From the NCBI GenBank assembly GCA_031283105.1, contig JAITCL010000088.1, positions 1 to 63,846 of the forward strand: 63,846 nt of DNA. Direction: 5' to 3'. The notes under the pieces were generated by a model that was not told where the DNA came from, ran no database searches, and saw only the letters and a program-made list of their open reading frames with translations. A program made the position numbers and the translations under genes. Source of the DNA: Treponema sp. (lineage in GTDB: Bacteria > Spirochaetota > Spirochaetia > Treponematales > Breznakiellaceae). Below, in pieces: positions 28,580-39,215 of this stretch (position 1 is the first letter of the stretch; every line of letters starts with the position of its first letter).

Positions 28580-29569
28580 ATGAAAAAGAAAAATTGGGCG
28601 TTTGTTGTAACGGTATTATTGGTTACGTTGGCTCTTACCGGCTGCCGTTCAAAAAAGGTCAAAGGCGGCGATTATGTGCTTCGTGTGGGCATTCAGTCTG
28701 ATTTATGTCTTGCGCCCCTTCACATTGCCATCGAAAAAGGATTTTTCGAGGCGGAAGGCTTAAAGTTTGAGGCAATAAAGATAGAGTCCGCCGTAGCCGC
28801 CGAAGCAATAGCCGGTAACCAGATTGACGCGGGCTTTGGGCTGTTGGCTAAATTTATTCAGCCGCTTGAAAACGGTCTCCCTTTGAAATTCACCAGCGGA
28901 ATCCATACCGGCTGTATAAAGATTGTTGTACCGCGCGATTCCGGCGCTCAAAGCCTGTCCGATCTGAGAGGCAAGAACGTTGGTGTCCCCGGCCTTATGG
29001 CTTCCCCCGCGCTTATCGCGAAACGCGCTCTCGCCGCCGCAGGGATCGGCGTAACCGGCGATAATCTTGAAGTAAATTTCATGGCTTATTCAAATGCGGA
29101 TTTGTACATAGCGTTGGAAAAAGGGGCCATTGACGCGGTTGCCGGCGGTGATCCGGGTGTTTCAGTCGCGGAAAGAGAATATAACCTGAAAGTCCTTTTG
29201 GATACCGCTTCGGGTGAATTGTATAAAAACGAATACTGCTGCCTGAGCTTTGTTACTACGAATTTGGCGGAAAAGCATCCTGAAATTGCGGCACAATTTA
29301 CCAGAGCCGTACTCAAGGCAAGCGAATGGGTTGAAAAAAATCCTGTGGAAGCGGCAAAAATACAAATCGAAAAAAATTATATTGCCGGAGACGTGGACTT
29401 TAACGCTTCATTACTCGCCTCTTACAGCTACAAGCCATCCGTGCAGGGCGGTTATGACGCGCTTAAAAATACCATAAACGAGTTCAAAGCCATAAAATTG
29501 TTAAACGATGAAACAAACACGGCAAGGCTGCTTGAAACCTCGTTTGTATTTTTGGACGGCGTTAATTAA
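28580..29569 (+). CDS. Lipoprotein substrate-binding protein 1 (NMT1/SsuA-like)
   Basis: 329-aa type II periplasmic binding fold protein. Residues 1-22 are a lipoprotein signal with lipobox LTGC (Cys22). LRVGIQSDLCLAPLHIAIEKG (in part, ~35-55) and FEAEGLKFE are the start of the NMT1/THI5/SsuA-type fold that binds sulfonates, nitrate, thiamine precursors and similar molecules. Several Cys residues (in the pocket region YCCLSF ~217) are unusual. The ligand cannot be read from sequence. Good Shine-Dalgarno GCGGAGG. Twelve bases after the ATPase gene. Confidence 0.85.
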   Translation: MKKKNWAFVVTVLLVTLALTGCRSKKVKGGDYVLRVGIQSDLCLAPLHIAIEKGFFEAEGLKFEAIKIESAVAAEAIAGNQIDAGFGLLAKFIQPLENGLPLKFTSGIHTGCIKIVVPRDSGAQSLSDLRGKNVGVPGLMASPALIAKRALAAAGIGVTGDNLEVNFMAYSNADLYIALEKGAIDAVAGGDPGVSVAEREYNLKVLLDTASGELYKNEYCCLSFVTTNLAEKHPEIAAQFTRAVLKASEWVEKNPVEAAKIQIEKNYIAGDVDFNASLLASYSYKPSVQGGYDALKNTINEFKAIKLLNDETNTARLLETSFVFLDGVN

Positions 29570-29624
29570 AGGATTTTCGGCAGGAATACTGCCGAACCAC
29601 ATTATAACATTTTGGAGGATTATT

Positions 29625-31602
<1,978 letters not shown>

Positions 31603-31613
31603 GAGTGATGAAT

Positions 31614-33077
31614 ATGGTAAATTTGGATTTATCTTCCGCAGAGGTTCGTGAAAGGCGGCTTAGATCTGTTATTTCATATAACGGAACGGCGAAAGATTTG
31701 GCGGAAAAATCAAAGACAAGATCGTTGTCGATTAATGAGCGTTCATTCGGCCAATGCAGCGACTGTTCGCTGGGGTGCGCTCAATCCCAGACATACCCCT
31801 TAAGAGGCGCCGCAGTCGTCGAACATTCTCCCATTGGCTGTTCTCAGCCCGCGATGTACAAACTGGCCGTAAATGTCTCGAACGAGGCGCGCGGTTTGGA
31901 GGCGCAAAGGCTTAATGTGCTTTCGACTAATCTTACCGAAAAAGATACGGTGTACGGCGGCATTGAAAAATTAAACGAAACAGTACGCGAGGCGAAACGG
32001 CGGTTTAACCCCACGGCAATATTCGTGCAATCATCCTGCGCCGCGGGCATAATAGGCGATGATATTGAAAGCGCGGCGGATAGCCTGCAAAAAGAGCTGG
32101 GCATTCCCGTTGTCCCCGTATTTTGCGAGGGGTTTAAATCGCGGATATGGTCTACAGGGTTTGACGCGGCATATCATGGAATTTTGCGAAAAATAGTAAA
32201 AGAACCCCGCAAAAAACAGGCGGATTTAGTCAATGTGATTAATTTTCAGGGGACTGACACATTCACTCCGTTGCTTGCGCCGCTCGGCTTGCGCGTGAAT
32301 TATGCTATGCCTCTGGCGGGAATTGAACAGTTGGAGCGATTATCGGAAGCCGCGTGTACGGCGCACATTTGCCAAACGCTCGCCACTTATCCCGCCAAAG
32401 CTTTGGAGCAATACTACGGCGTTCCCGAAGTAAAAGCGCCGCCGCCTTTCGGCATAAAATGGACGGACGAGTGGCTTCGTGAAGTGGCAAGATTGACGGA
32501 TAAAACAAACCTTGTGGAGGATTACATATCACGCGAACATAAACGTATTGAAGAACCGCTTGCGGCGGTTCGTGAAAAATTGAAAGGAAAAAAGCTGTAT
32601 ATTTTTGCCGGGGACGCTTACGCGCACTCAATCGCGAATATGCTGATTGATTTTGGAATAGATTTAGTTGGCCTTACGACGCTTCACCACGACCAAATTA
32701 CCGACGGCGGACATGAAATTACCGACAGTCTGGGATACCTGGTGAAAAGCCACGGAAACGTAGAAAATTTCAGCGTATGCAACAAACAACCGTATCAGGT
32801 ATATAAAATTCTGCAAAAGTTAAAGCCGGATATTATGATAGTGCGGCATGAAAATATGGCGGTTTTGGGGGCAAAACTCGGAATCACGACCATCCTTGAC
32901 GGCGACGTGAATATCAGCGCCGGCTACGACGGATTACTCCGTTTGGGCGGGCGGCTTTATCAGGCGACAAGAGCGCAAAAACTTTTGCAAAATGTCGCGC
33001 GGCATTTTATAACGCCGTACAGCGATTGGTGGTTTGCGCAGGATAATCCGTTTTACTTTGAAGGAGGCGTGGTATGA
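31614..33077 (+). CDS. Nitrogenase-like component D (NifD homologue), set 1
   Basis: 487-aa alpha-type subunit. Candidate P-cluster ligands are Cys51 (in CSDCSLGC), Cys76 (HSPIGC) and Cys142 (QSSCAAGIIGDD). Cys253 (HICQTLATYP) aligns without gaps to the NifD cofactor ligand alpha-Cys275, using the following YYGVP/KYGIP as anchor. In contrast, aligned from the shared CEGF (171-174), NifD Gln191 becomes Trp179 and His195 becomes Phe183; no histidine sits at the alpha-His442 position (LDGDVNISAGYDG). So a cluster-binding, non-standard active site is likely. I chose ATG 31614 (8 bases after AGGAG) over GTG 31605 and ATG 31608. It overlaps the K gene by four bases. Confidence 0.9.
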   Translation: MVNLDLSSAEVRERRLRSVISYNGTAKDLAEKSKTRSLSINERSFGQCSDCSLGCAQSQTYPLRGAAVVEHSPIGCSQPAMYKLAVNVSNEARGLEAQRLNVLSTNLTEKDTVYGGIEKLNETVREAKRRFNPTAIFVQSSCAAGIIGDDIESAADSLQKELGIPVVPVFCEGFKSRIWSTGFDAAYHGILRKIVKEPRKKQADLVNVINFQGTDTFTPLLAPLGLRVNYAMPLAGIEQLERLSEAACTAHICQTLATYPAKALEQYYGVPEVKAPPPFGIKWTDEWLREVARLTDKTNLVEDYISREHKRIEEPLAAVREKLKGKKLYIFAGDAYAHSIANMLIDFGIDLVGLTTLHHDQITDGGHEITDSLGYLVKSHGNVENFSVCNKQPYQVYKILQKLKPDIMIVRHENMAVLGAKLGITTILDGDVNISAGYDGLLRLGGRLYQATRAQKLLQNVARHFITPYSDWWFAQDNPFYFEGGVV

Positions 33078-34432
33078 GCGGATACATAGAACAACCCCGG
33101 TTCTCGTGCGCTTTTGCGGCGCAGCATACGGTACTTGCCATTCCCAAAGCCATTCCCATTGCCCACTGCGGTCCGGGATGCGTGGCGAAAACATTTATGT
33201 TTTCCGGCACAGGCGCGGGACATCAGGGGGAAGGATACGCCGGCGGCGGAACGGTAACCTGTACCAATACCAACGAGCATGACGTTGTATTTGGCGGCGG
33301 AGAAAAGCTGAAAAAATTTATAAACGGCGCTTTGAAGGTTCTAAAAGGCGACTTGTACGTGGTAATGTCGGGCTGCACCGCCGGGATTATCGGTGATGAC
33401 GTAGAACAAATTGCCTCTGAATTCGCGCGGGAAGGCGTTCCGGTTATCGGGGTTGATACGTCGGGTTTTCGCGGAAACAGTTATGTTGGACACGAGCTTG
33501 TCCTGAAAGAGATTATAAAACAATTTGTAGACTCAGGCGGTACGGAAGTTAAGGTACGCAAAGGACTGGTAAATGTTTTTGCTTCTGTTCCGCCGCAGAA
33601 CCCATTTTGGCGCGGTGACCTGGAGGAAATCAAAAGAATACTTGAACTTATAGGGCTTGAAGTAAATATACTGTTTGGCGCGTGTTGCGCCGGAGTAAGC
33701 GAATGGCGCGACATTCCCAACGCGGAGTTTAATCTTGTTCTTTCCGCGTGGGTTGGGGAAAGCGCCGTTCAACTGCTGAAAACAAAATATGGAACGCCGT
33801 ATCTGCACATTCCCTATATCCCGACAGGAGCGGCGGCAGCAAGCCGCGTATTGCGCGAGGTCGCGGCGTTTGCCGGAATAAACGGCGAAAAGATCGAAAA
33901 AATTATTGAGCGTGAGGAAAAACGGTTTTACCATTATTTTGTATCGCTGGCTGACTTTTTCGCGGACTTTCGCAACAACATACCCTATGAATTGTATCTC
34001 ATTTCCGACTCGTCATACGCAATAGGTGTTAGTGATTTTTTGGTAAACGAACTTGGATTTACTCCCGAAGGCATATATATTACCGATACGCAGGAGGATT
34101 CCGCAAAGAAAAACATACGGGAAACATTTGGCAGGTTAGGCGATGAATTTGACGGCAAAATCATATTTGAAAATGACGGCGGAAAAATACAGTCCGATAT
34201 ACGGAAACGTCTGAACGGCTCCAAAAAAGCCGCCATATTCGGAAGCCTGTGGGAAGACACGCTTGCCAGGGAAACAGGTAATCTGTCTTACCACTTGAGT
34301 CTTCCCTTGTTAAACGATGTTATAACCAGCCGTTCATTTGCCGGATATAACGGCGGCATACGCCTTATGGAAGAATTATACGCCGGCATATTCCGCCGCC
34401 GTGATGTTGTCAGGCAAACATTGGTGGAATGA
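33074..34432 (+). CDS. Nitrogenase-like component K (NifK homologue), set 1
   Basis: 452-aa beta-type subunit. The three expected P-cluster ligands are Cys12 (RFSCAF), Cys36 (HCGPGC) and Cys101 (SGCTAGIIGDD). Shorter than NifK (about 520), lacking the N-terminal extension of Mo-nitrogenase. It starts within the D stop (ATGA), which favours equimolar D and K. The next gene, a NifX-fold protein, begins five bases after its stop. Confidence 0.9.
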   Translation: MSGYIEQPRFSCAFAAQHTVLAIPKAIPIAHCGPGCVAKTFMFSGTGAGHQGEGYAGGGTVTCTNTNEHDVVFGGGEKLKKFINGALKVLKGDLYVVMSGCTAGIIGDDVEQIASEFAREGVPVIGVDTSGFRGNSYVGHELVLKEIIKQFVDSGGTEVKVRKGLVNVFASVPPQNPFWRGDLEEIKRILELIGLEVNILFGACCAGVSEWRDIPNAEFNLVLSAWVGESAVQLLKTKYGTPYLHIPYIPTGAAAASRVLREVAAFAGINGEKIEKIIEREEKRFYHYFVSLADFFADFRNNIPYELYLISDSSYAIGVSDFLVNELGFTPEGIYITDTQEDSAKKNIRETFGRLGDEFDGKIIFENDGGKIQSDIRKRLNGSKKAAIFGSLWEDTLARETGNLSYHLSLPLLNDVITSRSFAGYNGGIRLMEELYAGIFRRRDVVRQTLVE

Positions 34433-34437
34433 GGCGT

Positions 34438-34833
34438 ATGAAATACAAAATTGCGGTTACAACTTCATCAGGCGGCGCTGTAGACCTGCATTTCGGGCAA
34501 GCCGGTTATTTCTCAATATATACCGTTGACTCTGAAAGCGGCGAATATACTCTTTCAGAAAAGCGGATTATAGAGGAAGTTGACTTTCAAGACGACAACC
34601 AGCCGAAGTCAAACCACGGATGTTCCTGCAATGGCACGAGGGTAGAATATATCGCCAAACTTTTGTCCGATTGTATTTACCTGTTGACAGGTAAAATAGG
34701 CGGCCATCCGCACCGCATTCTGCTTAGTTATGGAATAAGTGCGCTGGAAACGCCTTATCCGTTAGAATACGCGGTCAAGAAGTTGAATGACTATAAAAAA
34801 CAACATCAACAGAAATCAGGAGGATTTTTATGA
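34438..34833 (+). CDS. NifX/NafY-fold cofactor-binding protein, set 1
   Basis: 131-aa protein of the dinitrogenase iron-molybdenum cofactor family (NifX, NafY, NifB C-terminal domain). MKYKIAVTTSSGGAVDLHFGQAGYF is shown here only in part: the IAVTTSSGG start and DLHFGQA motif are typical. The segment NHGCSCNG (~58) adds cysteines that might bind a cluster. Such proteins carry Fe-S cofactor precursors between NifB and the catalytic protein. The ATG at 34438 is preceded by GAGG; an in-frame ATG at 34429 lies within the K gene. Confidence 0.82.
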   Translation: MKYKIAVTTSSGGAVDLHFGQAGYFSIYTVDSESGEYTLSEKRIIEEVDFQDDNQPKSNHGCSCNGTRVEYIAKLLSDCIYLLTGKIGGHPHRILLSYGISALETPYPLEYAVKKLNDYKKQHQQKSGGFL

Positions 34834-34883
34834 CAAGGACAATTTCAATCAGGGAAAGCATACAGGAGCCTGGTCTTGAGTAA
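34830..34883 (+). pseudogene. 17-codon ORF, probable remnant of a duplicated binding-protein gene start
   Basis: Short frame MTRTISIRESIQEPGLE with a strong GGAGG site. Bases 34819-34842 match 29614-29637 (Shine-Dalgarno plus first codons of substrate-binding protein 2) at 23 of 24 positions. The rest of a binding-protein gene is missing. It overlaps the NifX-like stop (ATGA) and the TTG start of the next ATPase, so it could also serve as a translated leader that couples the two. A decayed third binding-protein gene is the simplest reading. Confidence 0.55.
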
Positions 34884-35688
34884 AATAGACGTTAACAATG
34901 TATATGCCGAATATGAAGATAAAAACGGTAAATTCCTGGCGTTAAAGAACATTTCTTTCAGCGTCGGCGAAGGTGAGTTCGTCTCAATTATCGGTTCTTC
35001 AGGCTGCGGGAAAAGTACCCTGCTCAGTATTTTGCAGGGTATTAATTTCCCCTCCGCCGGAAGCGTTACCATAGACGGAAACATCATTACCGGCCCCAGC
35101 ACCAACCGGGGCGTTGTTCTTCAACATTATTCCCTGTTCCCCTGGATGACAGCCCGCACCAACATCGCTTTTGGGTTAAAGCAGGTTAACAGAAAAACGC
35201 CGCGCACGGAACGTTATAAAACCGCCGATGTCTTTTTGAGGAAAGTGGGGCTTTCGAATTTTGGGCATAAGAATCCGTATCAACTGTCCGGGGGTATGCG
35301 GCAGCGTGTCGCTATCGCGCGGGCGTTGGCAATGAATACCGACATATTGTTGATGGATGAACCGTTTGGCGCAATTGACGCAAAAAACAGGGCCAATATG
35401 CAGGAGTTGCTCCTTTCCCTGTGGGAAGGAGACGGTCGGTCGGCAAAAAAAACCGTCGTGTTTGTAACGCACGACATTGACGAAGCGATTTTTTTATCCG
35501 ACCGCATTATTATGCTGACCAACAGTCCGGGGCAGGTTGCGAAAGAATTTGCGGTTACTTTTGGACGTCCGCGCGTCCACGCTACGCTGAGAGAGACAAA
35601 CGCGTATGTTCATCTGCGTAATATGCTTATGGCTTTGTTTTACGATGAAAATAACGGGCCGTCCGCCAATGAGGATTTTATAATATGA
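34876..35688 (+). CDS. ABC importer ATP-binding protein, set 2
   Basis: 270-aa ATPase of the SsuB/TauB/NrtD group, paralogous to the one at 27788. Walker A GSSGCGKST (~37), FPWMTARTNIAFG, signature LSGGMRQRVAIARAL (~137), Walker B ILLMDEPFGAID (~158), and VTHDIDEAIFLSDRI. It probably starts at TTG 34876 (AGGAG eight bases upstream); no ATG/GTG fits the family N terminus. It is followed by its permease with a four-base overlap. No intact binding-protein gene accompanies this set. Confidence 0.88.
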   Translation: MSKIDVNNVYAEYEDKNGKFLALKNISFSVGEGEFVSIIGSSGCGKSTLLSILQGINFPSAGSVTIDGNIITGPSTNRGVVLQHYSLFPWMTARTNIAFGLKQVNRKTPRTERYKTADVFLRKVGLSNFGHKNPYQLSGGMRQRVAIARALAMNTDILLMDEPFGAIDAKNRANMQELLLSLWEGDGRSAKKTVVFVTHDIDEAIFLSDRIIMLTNSPGQVAKEFAVTFGRPRVHATLRETNAYVHLRNMLMALFYDENNGPSANEDFII

Positions 35689-36620
35689 ACCATATCGCCA
35701 AACGCCTTTTTACGGTTACCAACGGCTTATTCATTATATTTTTATTGATTCAACTGATCCCCGACAAAGCCTACCGTATTGCCGACCATCCGCGTTATAC
35801 GTTAATTTTCATGGCGTTTCTGGAAGTTTTATTGTTAGCGGTTTCTTTTGTACCAAAAAAAGACCAAACGCGCCAGGTATTAACCGATATTGCCGGGGTA
35901 ATTTACGGTTTTTTCATTTTTTGGATATTGGCGACAGTCAAGCTGTCCCTGGTGAGCGAAGCGAAACAGGCGGTATTTCCTCCGCCCGGCGCGGTGTTGG
36001 ATAAATTTGCCGCAGACTCAGGCAAGATGCTGGTAAACGTAAAGGATTCGCTCTTACTCATTTTTCAGGGTTATATGATTGCGGTTGTGACAGCCATTCC
36101 GCTCGGCCTGTTTTTGGGGTGGAATATGCGAGTCGGCGCTGTAGCCGGGTATATTTCTAAATTTTTAAGTTCAATTTCTCCCATTGTATACATACCCTAC
36201 GCCATTGTGCTTCTGCCTACTTTTCGCTCGGCATCCATGTTCGTCATTATCGTCGCTTCATTTTGGCCGGCATTTGCCGGCACCATGAGCGGCGTACATA
36301 ATGTGGAGAAACGGCTTATCGATTCGGCAAAGATGCTTTGCGTCAGCAAATTTACCATGCTGTTTCGCATTATTTTGCCCGCCGCTTTGCCGCAAATTTT
36401 TATCGGCTGCAATCAGGGGCTTGGCGTATCCTTCATTCTGCTTGTTTCGGCGGAAATGATAGGCGCGCGCAGCGGGCTTGGTTTTTACGTCAACAATTAC
36501 GCCAATTTCGGAAACTATACCAACGCGCTGGTCGGTGTAATCGCAATCGGTATAGTTGTTTCATGTATTACCTTTTTGTTTAATGCGGCGCAGCGGTTTC
36601 TGCTCCGCTGGAAACAATAA
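35685..36620 (+). CDS. ABC importer permease (nitrate/sulfonate/taurine type), set 2
   Basis: 311-aa inner-membrane protein with hydrophobic helices through its length. The EAA-type coupling loop is SAKMLCVSKFTMLFRIILPAALPQ in part (~210-230), followed by GLGVSFILLVSAEMIGARSGLG in part. Same overall design as the permease at 26826, with extra N-terminal helices. It is presumed to work with ATPase set 2 and to share one of the two lipoproteins at 28580/29625. Confidence 0.87.
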   Translation: MNHIAKRLFTVTNGLFIIFLLIQLIPDKAYRIADHPRYTLIFMAFLEVLLLAVSFVPKKDQTRQVLTDIAGVIYGFFIFWILATVKLSLVSEAKQAVFPPPGAVLDKFAADSGKMLVNVKDSLLLIFQGYMIAVVTAIPLGLFLGWNMRVGAVAGYISKFLSSISPIVYIPYAIVLLPTFRSASMFVIIVASFWPAFAGTMSGVHNVEKRLIDSAKMLCVSKFTMLFRIILPAALPQIFIGCNQGLGVSFILLVSAEMIGARSGLGFYVNNYANFGNYTNALVGVIAIGIVVSCITFLFNAAQRFLLRWKQ

Positions 36621-36662
36621 TGGGAGGGTTGAGCCACGGTGAGTGTTGTACGACGTAGTTCG

Positions 36663-36682
36663 TATAATAATATAGTAACTAT
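36663..36682 (+). promoter_or_regulatory. Candidate -10 box and palindrome upstream of cysK
   Basis: In the 80-base gap before cysK: TATAAT (36663-36668), then ATAGT-A-ACTAT (36672-36682), a perfect 5-bp dyad that would lie at the transcription start. No convincing -35 at 16-18 bases, so an activator may be needed. The cysK ATG follows AAAGGAG. This may give cysK and the second D-K-H set a separate promoter. Confidence 0.35.
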
Positions 36683-36700
36683 TAAAGGAGATGGAGCGTT

Positions 36701-37648
36701 ATGGCACAATACGCGAAAAAGCTGACGGAGCTTATCGGCAAAACGCCGCTTTTACAGCTAACGGATTTTTCGGCAGAGCGGAAACTGGAAGCGAAGTTGA
36801 TTGCAAAACTGGAATATTTTAATCCGCTCAGTTCGGTAAAAGACAGAATCGCCCTGGCGATGATAGAGGACGCTGAAAAAAACGGAAAGCTGGATAAAGA
36901 AACGGTCATTATTGAACCGACCTCCGGCAATACGGGAATAGGTTTGGCCTTTGTCGCCGCTTCCCGCGGATACCGGCTGATTCTTACCATGCCGGATACC
37001 ATGAGCGTGGAACGGCGCAATCTGTTAAAGGCGCTGAACGCCGAGTTGGTACTTACACCGGGCAAGGACGGCATGAAGGGCGCGATTAAAAAGGCGGAGG
37101 AGCTTTCGGTCGCTTTTGAAAAATCTTTTATTCCGCAGCAGTTTAACAATCCCGCCAATGTCCGCGTCCACCGCGAAACCACCGCTGTTGAAATTTGGAA
37201 TGACCTTGACGGCGAGATTGACGTATTTGTGGCGGGGGTTGGAACAGGCGGCACTATCACCGGCGTTGGCGAGGTCTTAAAAGAAAAAAATCCCGCCATT
37301 AAAATTGCGGCGGTGGAGCCTTTTGATTCTCCGGTACTTTCGGGCGGCGCTCCGGGGCCGCATAAAATTCAGGGCATCGGCGCGGGGTTCATTCCGAATG
37401 TGCTGAATACCGGCGTAATTGATGAAATATTTAAAGTGCGAACCGAGCAAGCTTTTGAAACGGCGCAGGATTTGGCGCGGACGGAAGGGCTTTTAGTGGG
37501 CATATCTTCCGCGGCGGCGGCTTTCGCGGCGGCGGAAATTGCGAAGCGTTCTGAATACAAAGGCAAGACCGTTGTGGTTCTGCTGCCGGACACGGGAGAA
37601 AGATACCTTTCCACCCCGCTGTTTGACCGGCTTCAATTAAAAGTATAA
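36701..37648 (+). CDS. cysK: Cysteine synthase (O-acetylserine sulfhydrylase)
   Basis: 315-aa PLP enzyme that makes cysteine from O-acetylserine and sulfide. PLP lysine in SSVKDR (~45), substrate loop TSGNTG (~72), phosphate-binding GTGGTITG (~180) and GISSAAA (~266). N-terminal [10 protein letters not shown] is typical. Its place between the ABC importer and the second nitrogenase-like set, 16 bases before the D2 gene, is the strongest contextual hint that the cluster handles sulfur. A homocysteine- or O-phosphoserine-using relative is possible but less likely. Confidence 0.93.
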   Translation: MAQYAKKLTELIGKTPLLQLTDFSAERKLEAKLIAKLEYFNPLSSVKDRIALAMIEDAEKNGKLDKETVIIEPTSGNTGIGLAFVAASRGYRLILTMPDTMSVERRNLLKALNAELVLTPGKDGMKGAIKKAEELSVAFEKSFIPQQFNNPANVRVHRETTAVEIWNDLDGEIDVFVAGVGTGGTITGVGEVLKEKNPAIKIAAVEPFDSPVLSGGAPGPHKIQGIGAGFIPNVLNTGVIDEIFKVRTEQAFETAQDLARTEGLLVGISSAAAAFAAAEIAKRSEYKGKTVVVLLPDTGERYLSTPLFDRLQLKV

Positions 37649-37664
37649 AGGAAGGATGGTGAAC

Positions 37665-39215
37665 ATGACAAATTATCTGACGCACAAAGCGCCGCCAAAA
37701 AGAGAAGATCGTTTAGGCGCTTGTATTGTGTACGGCGGAACCTTGTGTAATTTAGCGGAGAAGGGGCGCAAATGCGGCTGCCTGTCTGACGGAAGCAGAA
37801 AATTTGAACAAGGTTCGATATGTCTGCTGTTGCCGGGCATATCAATATTAAATTCACTTCCTGACAATGTAAACATTGTTCATGGCGCTGTAGGCTGCGG
37901 AGCCTGCTCTCATTCACAGAACGCCAACGCCCGTTCAGGCACAATGGCGCGAAAGGGAACGGTAAAGGACGCGGTATGGCTGTCAACAGCGTTAAATGAA
38001 ACTGATGTTATATCGGGTGCGGAAAACAAACTGTATGACGCAATTTTGGAAGCCGATTCCCTGTACAGGCCAAAGACCATTACCGTTATCGCAAGCTGCG
38101 TGCCCGCCATTATCGGCGATGATGTGGACGGCGTTGTAGATAGGGCGCAATCACAAACTACGGCGCGGCTTGTTACCGTTCACTGTGAGGGATTTCGGAC
38201 AAAAATATGGGCGACAGCCTATGACGCGGTATACCACGGCATCGTCCGCAGTTTGTTTAAAGACCCCCATATAGAAGAACCTTTTATTAAAGACGGACTG
38301 TACGAACAGCGCATCGCCTATGAACGCGCTCATACCGTGAATTTATTTAACGTATCGTCAATGGGATACGCCGACGAGCAGGAACTTATACGGTACTTAA
38401 ACGCGCTGGAACAAAAAGTAAATGTGTTTCCCAGCTTCGCCGATTCGGACACTATGTATGCCCTGAAATACGCGGGGCTGTCGGTCAGCGTTTGTCCCAC
38501 CCACGACGACTATATTCTGAAATATTTGAACCAGGAATATAATGTTCCGTACATATTAAAACATATGCCTATCGGTATCGCCAACACCAGCGACTGGATA
38601 CGGGACGTTGCGGCAAAGCTGGGCAAGGAAAAACAGGCCGAGCGGCTCATTGAACGGGAAACAGCGGAGCTTGAAGCCGCTCTTGCCAAATACCGCGTCT
38701 TCTTTAAGGGAAAGCGTGTCGTCATCAGTGCCGGCGAATTCCGGGCGTTGGCAACCGCCAACTTGCTGCACGATTTGGGTTTTGAAATAGCGGGCATTCG
38801 TTCCTTTCATCATGATGAATTCGCCAATGTGGAATATGAAAAATTACTGAAAAATGTCAGCGGCGATTTAGCGATTAACATAGCGAATGTACAGCAATTT
38901 GAAGAAGCTAATCTGTTAAACGTAATAAAACCCGATCTTTTTCTGGGACACTGGAACGGCAATTCCACGGCTTCAAAGCTGGGCATACCCTCTCATGTTA
39001 TTTATAACACGGGGCTTGCGTATATCGGTTATCGGGGCGTGTTTGAACTGGCGCGGCGGCTGTACCGCCAAATGTCCAACCCGGTCTTTAACCAGAATTT
39101 GAGCAAATATGCCAGGCTGCCCTATAAGCGGGATTGGTACGGCAAAAATCCGTACAGCTACATTAAATCTGGTCTTGATATACCCGAAGATTACGAAGAA
39201 CAGGAGGAAAAATGA
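37665..39215 (+). CDS. Nitrogenase-like component D (NifD homologue), set 2
   Basis: 516-aa paralogue of the D protein at 31614. Candidate P-cluster ligands Cys53 (SICLLLPG), Cys78 (VHGAVGC) and Cys145 (ASCVPAIIGDD). Cys277 (VCPTHDDYILKYL) aligns gap-free to NifD alpha-Cys275. From the common CEGF (174-177), NifD Gln191 becomes Trp182 and His195 becomes Tyr186. Near the alpha-His442 position there is a His one residue off register (SHVIYNTG). D1 and D2 share an IW-T-DA-YHGI motif that NifD lacks, so both belong to one nitrogenase-like clade. The ATG at 37665 follows AGGAAGG at nine bases; ATG 37656 is too close to it. Confidence 0.9.
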   Translation: MTNYLTHKAPPKREDRLGACIVYGGTLCNLAEKGRKCGCLSDGSRKFEQGSICLLLPGISILNSLPDNVNIVHGAVGCGACSHSQNANARSGTMARKGTVKDAVWLSTALNETDVISGAENKLYDAILEADSLYRPKTITVIASCVPAIIGDDVDGVVDRAQSQTTARLVTVHCEGFRTKIWATAYDAVYHGIVRSLFKDPHIEEPFIKDGLYEQRIAYERAHTVNLFNVSSMGYADEQELIRYLNALEQKVNVFPSFADSDTMYALKYAGLSVSVCPTHDDYILKYLNQEYNVPYILKHMPIGIANTSDWIRDVAAKLGKEKQAERLIERETAELEAALAKYRVFFKGKRVVISAGEFRALATANLLHDLGFEIAGIRSFHHDEFANVEYEKLLKNVSGDLAINIANVQQFEEANLLNVIKPDLFLGHWNGNSTASKLGIPSHVIYNTGLAYIGYRGVFELARRLYRQMSNPVFNQNLSKYARLPYKRDWYGKNPYSYIKSGLDIPEDYEEQEEK

